Assembly (NCBI GenBank): GCA_963753575.1
Contig: CAVWCR010000003.1
Span: 930,001-994,000 of the forward strand
Length of the DNA: 64,000 nt
Source of the DNA: VAZQ01 sp963753575
Lineage (GTDB): Bacteria > Pseudomonadota > Alphaproteobacteria > Rhizobiales > Xanthobacteraceae
Direction: 5' to 3'
The notes beneath the pieces are model-generated. The model was not told the origin of the DNA and made no database searches. It saw only the letters and a program-made list of their open reading frames with translations. Position numbers and translations under genes: made by a program. Each line of letters begins with the position of its first letter. Within the stretch, counting starts at the first letter, position 1. Positions 1-8,678 of this stretch are shown here, one piece after another.

Positions 1-1
1 T

Positions 2-754
2 CCCGGCTACATGGCGCAGCGCGACTACAGCTTCTTCATGGACGTGACCGCCATCACGATGAAGAAGAAGCCGATCTATCTGGCGATCCTGAGCCAGCTG
101 CCGCCGAGCGAGAGCAGCAAGATGCGCCATATCGGGCGCGCTGCCGCTTCCCACAAGCTGCTGCGCGACGCCGGCTTCGACAATGTGACGCAGGTCGAAT
201 ATCTCGAATGTGCGGGCGCCAACGCGATCGTGGTGGTCAAGATCAAGAAGCGGCATCCCGAGGATGCCAAGGACGCGCTGCGGCTCCTGGCCAAAAAGTT
301 CATCGGCAAGATTGCGATCGCGGTCGATGCCGACATCAACGTGCGCGATGCCGAGAATGTGCTGTGGGCGATCGCGTACCGCTCACAGCCCTATCGCGAC
401 GCCGAGATCGTCGATTCACCGCTGTTCGCGCTTGACCCGTCGGTGGTGCCGCCCGGCCAGCCGCGCGGGCTCACCGGCGGCACGGTTCCGCGCTCGAGCG
501 CGTTGCTTATCGATGCCACCATGCCGTGGCCCTATCCGCCGCTGTCACTGCCCAAGCGCGAATTCATGGAGCGCGCGATCGAGATGTGGCGCGACCTGCA
601 GCTGCCGTCACTGAACCTCAAGGAGCCCTGGTGGGGCTATTCGCTCGGCTTCTGGACCGACGAGGAGGAAAAGGAAGCCGACCTCGCGCTCCAGGGCCGC
701 CACTACGAGACCGGCGCGAAGCAGCTGCAAGGCCGCCGGAAGTTCGGGGAATAG
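2..754 (+). CDS. UbiD-family decarboxylase, C-terminal part (5' end outside window)
   Basis: The reading frame is open from the window edge, so this is the C-terminal ~250 residues of a protein that is usually about 450-500 residues long. The segment DADINVRDAENVLWAIAYR followed by a late LLIDAT motif matches the C-terminal half of UbiD-type, prenylated-FMN-dependent (de)carboxylases. Substrates in this family range from polyprenyl-hydroxybenzoate to aromatic and heteroaromatic acids, and the substrate cannot be read here. The ATG at 11 is internal to the family fold and is unlikely to be the real start. A bicupin gene follows on the same strand 96 bp downstream, across a short GC-rich palindrome. 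That pairing suggests a catabolic decarboxylase rather than the ubiquinone enzyme, but this is inference. Confidence 0.8.
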   Translation, partial: PGYMAQRDYSFFMDVTAITMKKKPIYLAILSQLPPSESSKMRHIGRAAASHKLLRDAGFDNVTQVEYLECAGANAIVVVKIKKRHPEDAKDALRLLAKKFIGKIAIAVDADINVRDAENVLWAIAYRSQPYRDAEIVDSPLFALDPSVVPPGQPRGLTGGTVPRSSALLIDATMPWPYPPLSLPKREFMERAIEMWRDLQLPSLNLKEPWWGYSLGFWTDEEEKEADLALQGRHYETGAKQLQGRRKFGE

Positions 755-768
755 CCCAACGCCTGTCA

Positions 769-796
769 TCCCGGCTCTCGCTTCGCTCGGCCGGGA
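769..796. repeat. GC-rich palindrome after the UbiD-family gene
   Basis: TCCCGG at the left pairs with CCGGGA at the right around a short loop. It lies 15 bp past the stop of the decarboxylase gene. It could act as a transcription terminator or be a member of the short intergenic palindromes seen elsewhere in this window. There is no T-tract. Confidence 0.4.
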
Positions 797-850
797 CGAC
801 GGTGGCAAAATGGTCGCCCAGATTGAGCACAGCAGGAACAGGGGCAGCGC

Positions 851-1948
851 ATGGCCGACGTGAGCATTCCGGCCGGCAAATATATGGTCGATCCCTATCT
901 CGAGTGGACCCGCCGGGAAGGCGTGCCGATCCACGAGGATTTTGGGCTCGATCTCTTGGGCGTCGAGACGACACCGTGGCCGCGCTTTGGTGTGAACGGC
1001 GCCATCGTGCATGTCAAAGGACGCGGCGACTGCATGACGGCGTTCCTCCTTGACATTCCACCCGGCGGGCGCACCGCGCCGCAGAAGCACCTCTTCGAGG
1101 CGGCGTTCTATGTTCTGTCGGGCCACGGAAGCGCGACGGTCGATCGCTATGCGGGCGAGCGCCATCAGTTCGAATGGGGACCGACGAGCGTATTCGCGCC
1201 GCCGCTCAACACGCGCTACCAGCTTTTCAACACCTCCGGCCGCGAACCGGCGCGGATCGCGATCTCGTGCAATCTTCCGGCCGTGCTCAACCTCTTTCAC
1301 AACGAATCTTTCGTCTTCGACAACCCGGCAGTGTTTCCCGAGCGCGAAGGAACGCAATCGCATTTTGCCGGCGAGGGCGATTTCATCCCGATCAAGCCCG
1401 GCAAACACATGTGGGAGACGAATTTCCTGCCCGATGCCCGCCGCTTCAAGCTGCACGAATGGGGCGCGCGCGGCGCCGGCGCCTCGCACATCCAGGTCAT
1501 CCTCGCCGACGGCGTGCTGCACTGTCACATCTCGGAGATGCCGGTTGGCACCTACAAGAAGGCGCATCGCCATGCGCCGGACGTGCATGTCTACATCATC
1601 TCGGGTGAAGGCTATTCGCTGCTCTTCTATGAGGGCGACCGGGAGATGACGCGGGTCGACTGGCGGCCCGGCTGGGTGTTCGCGCCGCCCGACATGATGT
1701 TCCACCAGCACTTCAACAGCGGCGCCGAGCCGGTGCGCTATATCGCGTTCACGCAAGGCAGCGTGCGTTATCCGATGACCGAGCAGATGCGTCGGGTCTA
1801 CGCCCGCATCGATCAGGACATGAAGAAAGGCGGCAACCAGATTGAATATCGCGATCAAGATCCGCGCGTGCACGCGATGTTCGTCGAAGAGCTCGCCAAG
1901 AAGGGGATCGTCCCGAGGATGGAGCAGTTTGCGCAAATCGAGCGGTAG
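851..1948 (+). CDS. Bicupin (two-cupin-domain) protein, 365 aa
   Basis: Two cupin barrels are visible. The first, at about residues 55-140, contains KHLFEAAFYVLSGHGSATVD. The second, at about 225-305, contains KKAHRHAPDVHVYIISGEGYS, whose HRH...H pattern could bind a metal. The N-terminal barrel has fewer histidines and may be structural. Bicupins include gentisate 1,2-dioxygenase-like and oxalate-decarboxylase-like enzymes, and nothing here picks one. It follows a UbiD-family decarboxylase on the same strand, so a role in the same aromatic-acid pathway is plausible. No signal peptide, so cytoplasmic. The start is the ATG at 851; no strong ribosome binding site was seen. Confidence 0.8.
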   Translation: MADVSIPAGKYMVDPYLEWTRREGVPIHEDFGLDLLGVETTPWPRFGVNGAIVHVKGRGDCMTAFLLDIPPGGRTAPQKHLFEAAFYVLSGHGSATVDRYAGERHQFEWGPTSVFAPPLNTRYQLFNTSGREPARIAISCNLPAVLNLFHNESFVFDNPAVFPEREGTQSHFAGEGDFIPIKPGKHMWETNFLPDARRFKLHEWGARGAGASHIQVILADGVLHCHISEMPVGTYKKAHRHAPDVHVYIISGEGYSLLFYEGDREMTRVDWRPGWVFAPPDMMFHQHFNSGAEPVRYIAFTQGSVRYPMTEQMRRVYARIDQDMKKGGNQIEYRDQDPRVHAMFVEELAKKGIVPRMEQFAQIER

Positions 1949-2068
1949 AACCTGAGTCAATCATTCCCGGCCGGGTTGAATACTGGGATACCCAACTTCG
2001 TTGCAGGCAACTGATTTCCATTCTACTTTCAGATCGAAGATAGCCCCTTTCCCAAGCGTGGCAGGTCC

Positions 2069-5000
2069 GTGGCGCGACTGTTCATCAGCCATTCGAGCGC
2101 AAACAATGCGGCTGCGCTCGCGCTGCGCGACTGGCTCTACGAGCAGGGGTTCAGGAACGACGTCTTTCTCGACATCGATCCCGAACGCGGCTTGGTGCCG
2201 GGCATGCAGTGGCAACAGGCGCTGAAGGCGGCGGCCGATCGCTGCGAGGCGGTGCTCTTCCTGGTCTCTCCGGCTTGGCTTAATTCCAAGTGGTGCCTGG
2301 CCGAGTTCCTGCTGGCGAAGAGCCTGCATAAGTGCATTTTCGGATTGATCATCGAGCCGGTGCCGATGGAGCGCCTGCCCTCCGAGATGACGACCGAATG
2401 GCAGCTGTGCGAGCTTGCCGGCGAGGATCGTTTCCGCACCTTCGAGGTCGACGTCGGCGCGCAGCCGCAGAAGGTGGCGTTCCGCGAGACCGGGCTCGAG
2501 CTGTTGCGGCGCGGCCTTCAGCGCGCCGGCCTCGATGCGCATAGTTTTCCGTGGCCGCCGCCGGACGAGCGCAATCGCCCGCCCTACCCGGGGCTGCGCG
2601 CGCTCGAGCCGCAGGATGCCGCGATCTTCTTCGGCCGCGACGCCATGATCGTGCGCGGCCTCGACCGCATCCGCGGGCTGATTGAAGGCGGTGTCGAGAA
2701 GCTTCTGGTCGTGCTCGGCTCCTCGGGCTCGGGCAAATCTTCGTTCCTGCGCGCCGGGCTTTGGCCCCGGCTCGCCCGCGACGATGTCTCGTTCGTGCCC
2801 TTGCCGCCGATCCGGCCGCAGTCGGCCGTCATGAGCGGCACGTCCGGCGTGGCGGTCGCGCTCGCGGGTGCTTTCGAGCGGCTGGGCGAGCCGCGCCCGC
2901 CCGGTCGGATCAAGGCCGCGCTGGCGGAAGGCGGTCTCGCTAGGCTTCTCGATGAATTGTCGGCCGCTGCCCGGCGCAGGCTCGTCAGCCTCGATGAGAC
3001 GCAGGCCGACCCCGCGATTATCCTGTCCATCGATCAGGCCGAGGAGCTGTTCAATCCGGAAGGCGCGGATGAAGCGGGCGCGTTCCTTGCACAGCTTGCG
3101 ACGATTCTTGCGCCGGATGCTTCCGCCCGTCGCATTCTCGTCCTCGCCACCATGCGCTCGGACCGCTACGAGCTCCTGCAGTCGGAGCCGCATCTCCTGG
3201 CCGTCAAGCAGGATCTGTTCAATCTGCCGCCGATTGCGCCCTCCGAGTTCAAGAGCGTCATCGAAGGACCGGCGCGCCGCGTGGTCGAAGCCGGCGGACG
3301 GCTCACGATCGATCCGGCGCTCACCGAACAGCTCGTTGCCGACGCGCAGGGCGCCGACGCGTTGCCGCTGCTGGCGTTCACGCTCGAGCGTCTCTACGCC
3401 GATTTCGGCGGCGATGGCGATCTGACGCTGGCCGAATACCAGAAGGTCGGCGGTGTGCAGGGCTCGATCGAAGCCGCAATCGCAAGCGCGCTGGCGGAGC
3501 CCGGTCGCTCGCCCGCCATCCCGGCCACCAAGGACGCCCAGCTTGCCTCGATGCGCTCCGCGTTCATTCCCTGGCTCGCTCGCATCGATCCCGACAGCGG
3601 CGCGCCGATGCGGCGCGTGGCGCGGTTTGATGAAATCCCGGAAGGCTCGCGCGCCATCGTGGAGCGGCTGGTGGCCGCGCGCCTGCTCGTCGCCGACCGC
3701 CGCACCGGCATCGATGTCATCGAGGTCGCGCACGAGAGCCTGCTGCGCCAGTGGCCGGCGCTGACCGGCTGGATCGAAGCCGATGCCGAGGACCTCAAGG
3801 TCATCGAGGTGGTCGAGCGCGCCGCCGCCGAATGGGTCCGCAACAACCGGCACGAGGCCTGGCTCGATCATCGCGCCGAGCGTCTGTCGGCGGCCGATCG
3901 GCTGGCGCTGCGCGACGACTTCCGCAAACGCCTGGGCGCCGAGGGCGCCGATTATCTCGCCGCCTGCCGGGCGCGCGAGGAGGCGGAGCGCAAGGCCAAG
4001 GAAGAGGCGCTCGCGCGCGAACAGACGAGACTCGCCGAGGTGGCGGCGGCCCAGGCCCGCACCGCTCGCCTGCAGCGCAGCGCGCGCTTTATGCTGGCCG
4101 CGATGGCGCTTGTGGTTGTCGCCGGCCTTGCAGCCGGATGGTGGCAGCGCCAGGTCAACCTCGCGCAAGGGATCGAGCTCGAGCATGGCAGGATCAACCT
4201 GCTGGCGGGCCTGTCGTCGGTCGAGCGCCTGCGCGGCAACCCCGATGGAGCGCTGCGGCTTGCCGCGTTCGCGGCGCGCCTCGATCAAAAGAGCAGGCGT
4301 GCATCGGCCGCAACATCGCCCGCGCTGGCAGCGCTCGCGGCTGCGGTCTCGCAGGTAGGCTGGCGCTTCAGCCTGAGCCGCCACGACGACATCGTGACCT
4401 ACGCCGCCTTCAGCGCCGATGGCACACGGATCGTCACCGCATCCTGGGACAAGACCGCCCGCATCTGGAATGCGAAGACCGGCGAAGAGATTGCGGTCCT
4501 GCATGCGGGCGAGGGCGCGCTCATGTCCGCGGTCTTCAGCCCTGACGGATCGAAGATCGTGGTGGGGTCGTGGGACAATACCGCCCGTGTGCTTGATGTG
4601 CGTTCTGGTCGCGAACTGGTCGTGTTCAAGGGCCACCAGGCGGGCGTTTGGAATGCGTCTTTCAGCCCCGACGGCAAGCGCGTCGTCACCGCGTCCTGGG
4701 ACAAGACCGCGCGTGTCTGGGACGTCGCCACCGGCAAGCAGCTCATGGTGCTGAGCGGGCACAGCAAAGAAGTGCACACCGCCCGCTACAATCCGAGCGG
4801 CACGCGCATTGTCACCGCCTCGGAGGATCACACCGCGCGCATCTGGGATGCGGAGACTGGTAAGCCGTTGGTCACGCTGGAAGGCCACGACCAACAGGTC
4901 ATGTCGGCCGCGTTCAGCCCGGACGGCGCGTCGGTCGTGACCGGCTCATTCGACAACACGGCACGGATCTGGGACGCCAACACGGGCAGGGAGAAGATGG

Positions 5001-6286
5001 TCCTGCGCGGGCACGAGGGGCGGGTGTCGGCGGCGAGCTTCAGTGCCGATGGCGCCTGGATCGTGACCAGCTCGATGGACCGGACGGCACGCATCTGGGA
5101 CGCCGCAACCGGCAAGGAGCTTACTGTCTTGCGCGGGCACGAGGATCAGGTCACATCCGCCAGCATCAGCCCCGACCGGGCGCTCATCGTCACCTCGTCG
5201 CGGGATCGGACGGTGCGGGTCTGGGATAGCAAAGGCGGCAAGCAGATCGCGGTGCTGGAAGGCCATCGCGGCGGCGTGATGTCGGCGACCTTCAGTCCCG
5301 ACGGATCGAAGATCCTGACCTCGTCGAACGACAGCACGGCCCGCATCTGGGATGCGTCCCCGCGCAATGATGGGACCTTTGTGCTGGCGGGAGAGCCGCG
5401 CATATTGCGCGGGCATACCGGTCGGGTACCGTCCGCGGCGTTCAACGCCGATGCATCGCTGATCGTCACCGCGGCAACCGACAAGACCGCCCGCATTTGG
5501 GACGCCAAGTCCGGCAAAGAGATTGCGGTTCTTCAGGGCCACGAGGGTCCGGTCGTCTTCGCGTCCTTCAGCCCGGATGGGACCAAGATCGTCACCGCCT
5601 CGGAAGACAAGACCGCCCGCATCTGGGACGTCAAGACCGCAAAGGAGCTTCTGGTCCTGCGCGGACACCAGGACCGGGTCTATTCGGCCGTGTTCAGTCC
5701 CGACGGAAGGAACGTGCTCACGGCATCGTGGGACAAGAACGCGTTCATCTGGGATGCCGAGACCGGCGAAAAGATCGGGGTGCTGGCGGGGCACGAATTT
5801 CCCGTCCATTCCGCGACCTACAGCCCCGACGGCCGGCGCATCGTGACCGCGTCGTGGGATACGACCGCTTGGATCTGGGATACCGCGACGCGCCATCAGA
5901 TTGCGATCCTGCGCGGCCACGAAGCCGGGGTCATTTCGGCCAGGTTCAGCCCCGACGGCTCGCGCATCGTGACCGCCTCCGAGGACAAGACGGTGAGAAT
6001 CTGGGAGGCGGCGACCGCCAAGGAGATCACCGTCCTGCGCGGGCACGAGGACGAGGTCTGGTTTGCATCGTTCAGCCCGGATGGATTGCGGGTCGTATCC
6101 GGTTCCGTCGACCGGACAGCCCGGGTCTGGGACACACGATACGCCATGATGCCGCTGACGGAGTTGCTCGACGTTGTCTGCACCCGCATGCTCGGCAGGC
6201 TGACCAGGCTCACCCGAGAGGAAATGCGGCTTGCGGGCTACCCGGAGAGCGCGCAGGTGATCGACGTATGCGACGGCTCGCAGTAG
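2069..6286 (+). CDS. TIR - STAND NTPase - transmembrane - 14x WD40 protein, 1405 aa
   Basis: Domains in order: an N-terminal TIR domain (about 1-135) starting ARLFISHSS, with the WC..E signature around W75-C76-E79, where E79 aligns with the catalytic glutamate of NAD-cleaving TIRs. A STAND-type NTPase follows with Walker A GSSGSGKS at 217-224 and Walker B IILSID ending at D322. A basic/coiled stretch (about 635-670) leads to one transmembrane helix (about 675-693). The C-terminus holds 14 WD40 repeats of about 42 residues (about 770-1350), enough for two seven-blade propellers. The start is a GTG at 2069, since the TIR fold begins at once. The architecture is that of ligand-sensing, oligomerising signal proteins. 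Antiviral NAD depletion is known for some TIR-STAND proteins and is only an inference here. No partner gene is adjacent. Confidence 0.88.
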   Translation: MARLFISHSSANNAAALALRDWLYEQGFRNDVFLDIDPERGLVPGMQWQQALKAAADRCEAVLFLVSPAWLNSKWCLAEFLLAKSLHKCIFGLIIEPVPMERLPSEMTTEWQLCELAGEDRFRTFEVDVGAQPQKVAFRETGLELLRRGLQRAGLDAHSFPWPPPDERNRPPYPGLRALEPQDAAIFFGRDAMIVRGLDRIRGLIEGGVEKLLVVLGSSGSGKSSFLRAGLWPRLARDDVSFVPLPPIRPQSAVMSGTSGVAVALAGAFERLGEPRPPGRIKAALAEGGLARLLDELSAAARRRLVSLDETQADPAIILSIDQAEELFNPEGADEAGAFLAQLATILAPDASARRILVLATMRSDRYELLQSEPHLLAVKQDLFNLPPIAPSEFKSVIEGPARRVVEAGGRLTIDPALTEQLVADAQGADALPLLAFTLERLYADFGGDGDLTLAEYQKVGGVQGSIEAAIASALAEPGRSPAIPATKDAQLASMRSAFIPWLARIDPDSGAPMRRVARFDEIPEGSRAIVERLVAARLLVADRRTGIDVIEVAHESLLRQWPALTGWIEADAEDLKVIEVVERAAAEWVRNNRHEAWLDHRAERLSAADRLALRDDFRKRLGAEGADYLAACRAREEAERKAKEEALAREQTRLAEVAAAQARTARLQRSARFMLAAMALVVVAGLAAGWWQRQVNLAQGIELEHGRINLLAGLSSVERLRGNPDGALRLAAFAARLDQKSRRASAATSPALAALAAAVSQVGWRFSLSRHDDIVTYAAFSADGTRIVTASWDKTARIWNAKTGEEIAVLHAGEGALMSAVFSPDGSKIVVGSWDNTARVLDVRSGRELVVFKGHQAGVWNASFSPDGKRVVTASWDKTARVWDVATGKQLMVLSGHSKEVHTARYNPSGTRIVTASEDHTARIWDAETGKPLVTLEGHDQQVMSAAFSPDGASVVTGSFDNTARIWDANTGREKMVLRGHEGRVSAASFSADGAWIVTSSMDRTARIWDAATGKELTVLRGHEDQVTSASISPDRALIVTSSRDRTVRVWDSKGGKQIAVLEGHRGGVMSATFSPDGSKILTSSNDSTARIWDASPRNDGTFVLAGEPRILRGHTGRVPSAAFNADASLIVTAATDKTARIWDAKSGKEIAVLQGHEGPVVFASFSPDGTKIVTASEDKTARIWDVKTAKELLVLRGHQDRVYSAVFSPDGRNVLTASWDKNAFIWDAETGEKIGVLAGHEFPVHSATYSPDGRRIVTASWDTTAWIWDTATRHQIAILRGHEAGVISARFSPDGSRIVTASEDKTVRIWEAATAKEITVLRGHEDEVWFASFSPDGLRVVSGSVDRTARVWDTRYAMMPLTELLDVVCTRMLGRLTRLTREEMRLAGYPESAQVIDVCDGSQ
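4376..6133 (+). repeat. Fourteen tandem WD40 coding repeats (~126 bp each)
   Basis: The unit FSPDG..IVTAS.DKTARIWDA.TGKEI.VLRGH recurs 14 times in frame. Only the eighth unit is enlarged, by about eight residues. Units share long stretches at DNA level, for example in the segments coding TASWDKTAR and TASEDKTAR. This indicates relatively recent unit duplication or gene conversion. The count of 14 is twice the usual seven blades of a closed propeller. Confidence 0.85.
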
Positions 6287-6418
6287 CTGTAGATCTGCGC
6301 GAGTTCCACCTCGCTCAGCGCAGAGATCTTGAGGTCGCAAGGCGGCATTTACCAACCGACATATCCACAGGGCCGCCAGCCCCATTCCGGCCGCGATCGC
6401 AGGGCGTTATGGTAACCG

Positions 6419-7243
6419 ATGAGGGGGGCGCGCCGGGGCGGACCGGCACGGGGATTGATGGGTCGGGCCTGGGGGGCAGGATTTGGCCGTATAGCGCGGG
6501 TCGGCGTGCTAGCGCTCGCCGGCGGCGGCCTTTGCGCCTGTGCAAGCTCGCAGCCATACCGGCCAAGGGCCTCGCTCGCTGGTGTCTTCTCGAGCAACCC
6601 TGAGGACGCCGGTCCGGTCCCGAAAGTCGTCGGCAACTACAAGATCGGCCAACCCTATCAACTGGGCGGTCGTACCTACTTCCCCGCTCACCAACCGAAC
6701 TACCGCTCCGAGGGTATCGCTTCGTGGTACGGGCCGGACTTCCACGGGAAGCTGACGGCTAACGGTGAACTCTTTGATATGAATGGGCTTTCGGCGGCGC
6801 ATCCGACCTTGCCGATGCCCAGCTATCTGCGCGTCACCAACCTGGGCAATGGCCGCTCCGTGATTGTGCGGCTCAACGACCGCGGCCCCTACGCCAAGGA
6901 GCGGGTGGTCGACCTCTCGGTCGGAGCCGCCAAGGCGCTGGATTTCTACGGCCAGGGGCTGGCCCGTGTCCGGGTCGAGTATGTGGGACCCGCGCCACTC
7001 GAGGGCAGCGACGACCGCATGCTGATGGCCACATTGCGCTATGGCAGCCCGGCGCCTGCGCCGTCTCAGACGCGCGTGGCGCTGGCCAAGCGGTTTGTGC
7101 CGCAAGCCGGCGCAGCGCGGTCGCTTGCCCTGTCGCCGCGACGGTCGTCGGAGGGTTCCGGAGCGCGCTCGGTGGTGCGCGCGCCGATCGCGCCAGCCGA
7201 CCTGCAGGCGCCCGGGCTGGTCAGTGGTCGCGGCCTTTATTGA
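6419..7243 (+). CDS. rlpA: RlpA-family septal-ring lytic transglycosylase-like lipoprotein
   Basis: The N-terminus carries a hydrophobic segment ending in the lipobox L38-C-A-C41, so the mature protein is probably lipid-anchored at C41. Residues about 97-180 form the double-psi beta-barrel of RlpA, with IASWYGPDFHGKLTANGE and later VRLNDRGPY plus VVDLS. In Pseudomonas, RlpA cleaves peptidoglycan strands lacking stem peptides at the division septum. No SPOR domain is visible in the C-terminal tail, which is proline/arginine-rich, so septal targeting is not obvious. An alternative ATG lies at 6458. The D,D-carboxypeptidase gene follows on the same strand, giving a cell-wall pair. Confidence 0.88.
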   Translation: MRGARRGGPARGLMGRAWGAGFGRIARVGVLALAGGGLCACASSQPYRPRASLAGVFSSNPEDAGPVPKVVGNYKIGQPYQLGGRTYFPAHQPNYRSEGIASWYGPDFHGKLTANGELFDMNGLSAAHPTLPMPSYLRVTNLGNGRSVIVRLNDRGPYAKERVVDLSVGAAKALDFYGQGLARVRVEYVGPAPLEGSDDRMLMATLRYGSPAPAPSQTRVALAKRFVPQAGAARSLALSPRRSSEGSGARSVVRAPIAPADLQAPGLVSGRGLY

Positions 7244-7353
7244 GATGTCGCGTGTCCGGCGGTTTTCCACGGGCTCGATCGTGCGGCATCCGCAGCATTG
7301 ATTTTGCCAAGCCGATTGCTATTCAGGGCGGGGGCGCCGAGGTGCAGAACGCA

Positions 7354-8607
7354 ATGGCCGGATCGCCCTGTTCAATGGTCATGACCAGGATGCCAATCAG
7401 CTTGCGACGGCGGGCGTTTGCCTTAGGGGCGCTTGCCCTTGGGCTGCTTGCCGGCGTGCTCACTGGCGGCGCGGCGCTGGCGGCGCCGATGCCCAAGCCG
7501 GGCGAGCCCTACCAGACCTCCGCCCCGCACGCGATCCTGATGGAAGCGGAGGGCGGCAGCGTGCTGTTCGAGAAGAGCGCCGACGTCCTGGTGCCGCCCG
7601 CGAGCCTCTCCAAGCTGATGACGACCGAGATCGTGCTCAACGAGCTCAAGCAGGGCAGGCTCAAGCCGACCGACGAATTCATCGTCAGCACCAACGCTTG
7701 GCGCACCGGCGGCGCGCCTTCGCACACGTCGAGCATGTTCATCCCGATCCACAGCCGGGTCACGATCGACGAGCTTTTGCACGGCGTGATCGTCCAGTCG
7801 GCCAATGACGCCAGCATTGCGCTCGCCGAGGGCATCGCCGGGAACGAGGAGAAGTTTGCCGAGCTGATGACCAAGCGGGCGCGTGAGCTCGGATTGGGCC
7901 AGGCGACGTTCGGCAATTCGAACGGCCTGCCCGACCCCAGGCAATTGATGACGGCGCGCGAACTGGCCAAGCTGGCGCAGCACATCGTGCATTCCTACCC
8001 CGAATACTATAGCTACTATTCGGAACGCGAATTCACCTTCAACAAGATCCGCCAGTTCAACCGCAATCCGCTCCTGACGATGAACATCGGCGCTGACGGC
8101 TTGAAGACCGGTTTCACCAAGGAAGCCGGGTACGGCCTGGTCGGTTCGGCGGTGCAGAATGGTCTGCGTCTGATTGTTGTGGTCAACGGCCTCAAGACCG
8201 CGAAAGAGCGCGCCGACGAGGCCAAGAAGCTGCTCGAATGGGGCTTCCACAATTTCCAGGTCAACGTTCTGTTTGAGGAAGGCCAGATTATCGCCAGCGC
8301 CAAGACCTTTGGGGGCGATCAGCGCAGCGTCCCGCTCATCGCGCAGCATCCGGTACGGCTGATGGTTCCGCGCGGCGTGCGCGAACGGATCATTGCGCGC
8401 GTCGTCTATTCAGGCCCGGTGCGGGCGCCGGTGCAGAAGGGCCAGAAGATCGGCGTGCTCAAGGTCTGGCGCGGCGATGTGCTGGCGCTTCAGGTCCCCC
8501 TCGAGGCGGCGGAAGACGTCGGCACCGGCTCGGTTGCTGGCCGCGCGTGGGACGCCGCCGGCGAGCTCTTGTACGGGCTGTTCCGCGCGGGCATCGAACG
8601 GCTATAG
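7354..8607 (+). CDS. dacC: D-alanyl-D-alanine carboxypeptidase (PBP5/6 family)
   Basis: Trims the terminal D-Ala of peptidoglycan pentapeptides in the periplasm. All three serine-peptidase motifs are present: S84-L-S-K87, S149-A-N151 and K251-T-G253. A signal peptide precedes the catalytic domain, with cleavage probably near AALA-AP, and a PBP5-type C-terminal beta-domain follows. I prefer the ATG at 7354 because a GAGGT lies about 10 bases upstream. ATGs at 7375 and 7381 would also keep the signal peptide. A TTG at 7240 would put about 38 implausible residues in front. Neighbours are rlpA upstream and tmk downstream. The exact paralogue name (dacA/C/D/F) cannot be fixed by reading alone. Confidence 0.88.
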   Translation: MAGSPCSMVMTRMPISLRRRAFALGALALGLLAGVLTGGAALAAPMPKPGEPYQTSAPHAILMEAEGGSVLFEKSADVLVPPASLSKLMTTEIVLNELKQGRLKPTDEFIVSTNAWRTGGAPSHTSSMFIPIHSRVTIDELLHGVIVQSANDASIALAEGIAGNEEKFAELMTKRARELGLGQATFGNSNGLPDPRQLMTARELAKLAQHIVHSYPEYYSYYSEREFTFNKIRQFNRNPLLTMNIGADGLKTGFTKEAGYGLVGSAVQNGLRLIVVVNGLKTAKERADEAKKLLEWGFHNFQVNVLFEEGQIIASAKTFGGDQRSVPLIAQHPVRLMVPRGVRERIIARVVYSGPVRAPVQKGQKIGVLKVWRGDVLALQVPLEAAEDVGTGSVAGRAWDAAGELLYGLFRAGIERL

Positions 8608-8678
8608 TGGCTCATCCGAGATCTGCGTTGCGCGCTTCGCAGATTGAGAATTTCTGTTGATGGCTGGAACGTTGCGTC

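Noticed and set aside
608..1960. 450-codon minus-strand frame opposite the bicupin
   Set aside because: No motif; crosses two genes on the other strand.
1961..4894. 977-codon open frame on the minus strand opposite the TIR-STAND gene
   Set aside because: Shadow of GC-rich codon usage; arginine- and histidine-rich translation, no domain, no ribosome binding site, and the plus frame has clear domains.
2069..6286. Two-gene defence operon around the TIR protein
   Set aside because: Flanking genes are a bicupin and an RlpA lipoprotein on either side with gaps; no effector or nuclease partner is present.
4946..6385. 479-codon minus-strand frame opposite the WD40 repeats
   Set aside because: It merely mirrors the repeat periodicity; the translation has no recognisable fold.
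7240..7353. Upstream TTG start for the D,D-carboxypeptidase
   Set aside because: It would place about 38 non-conserved residues before the signal peptide; the ATG at 7354 has a better ribosome binding site.
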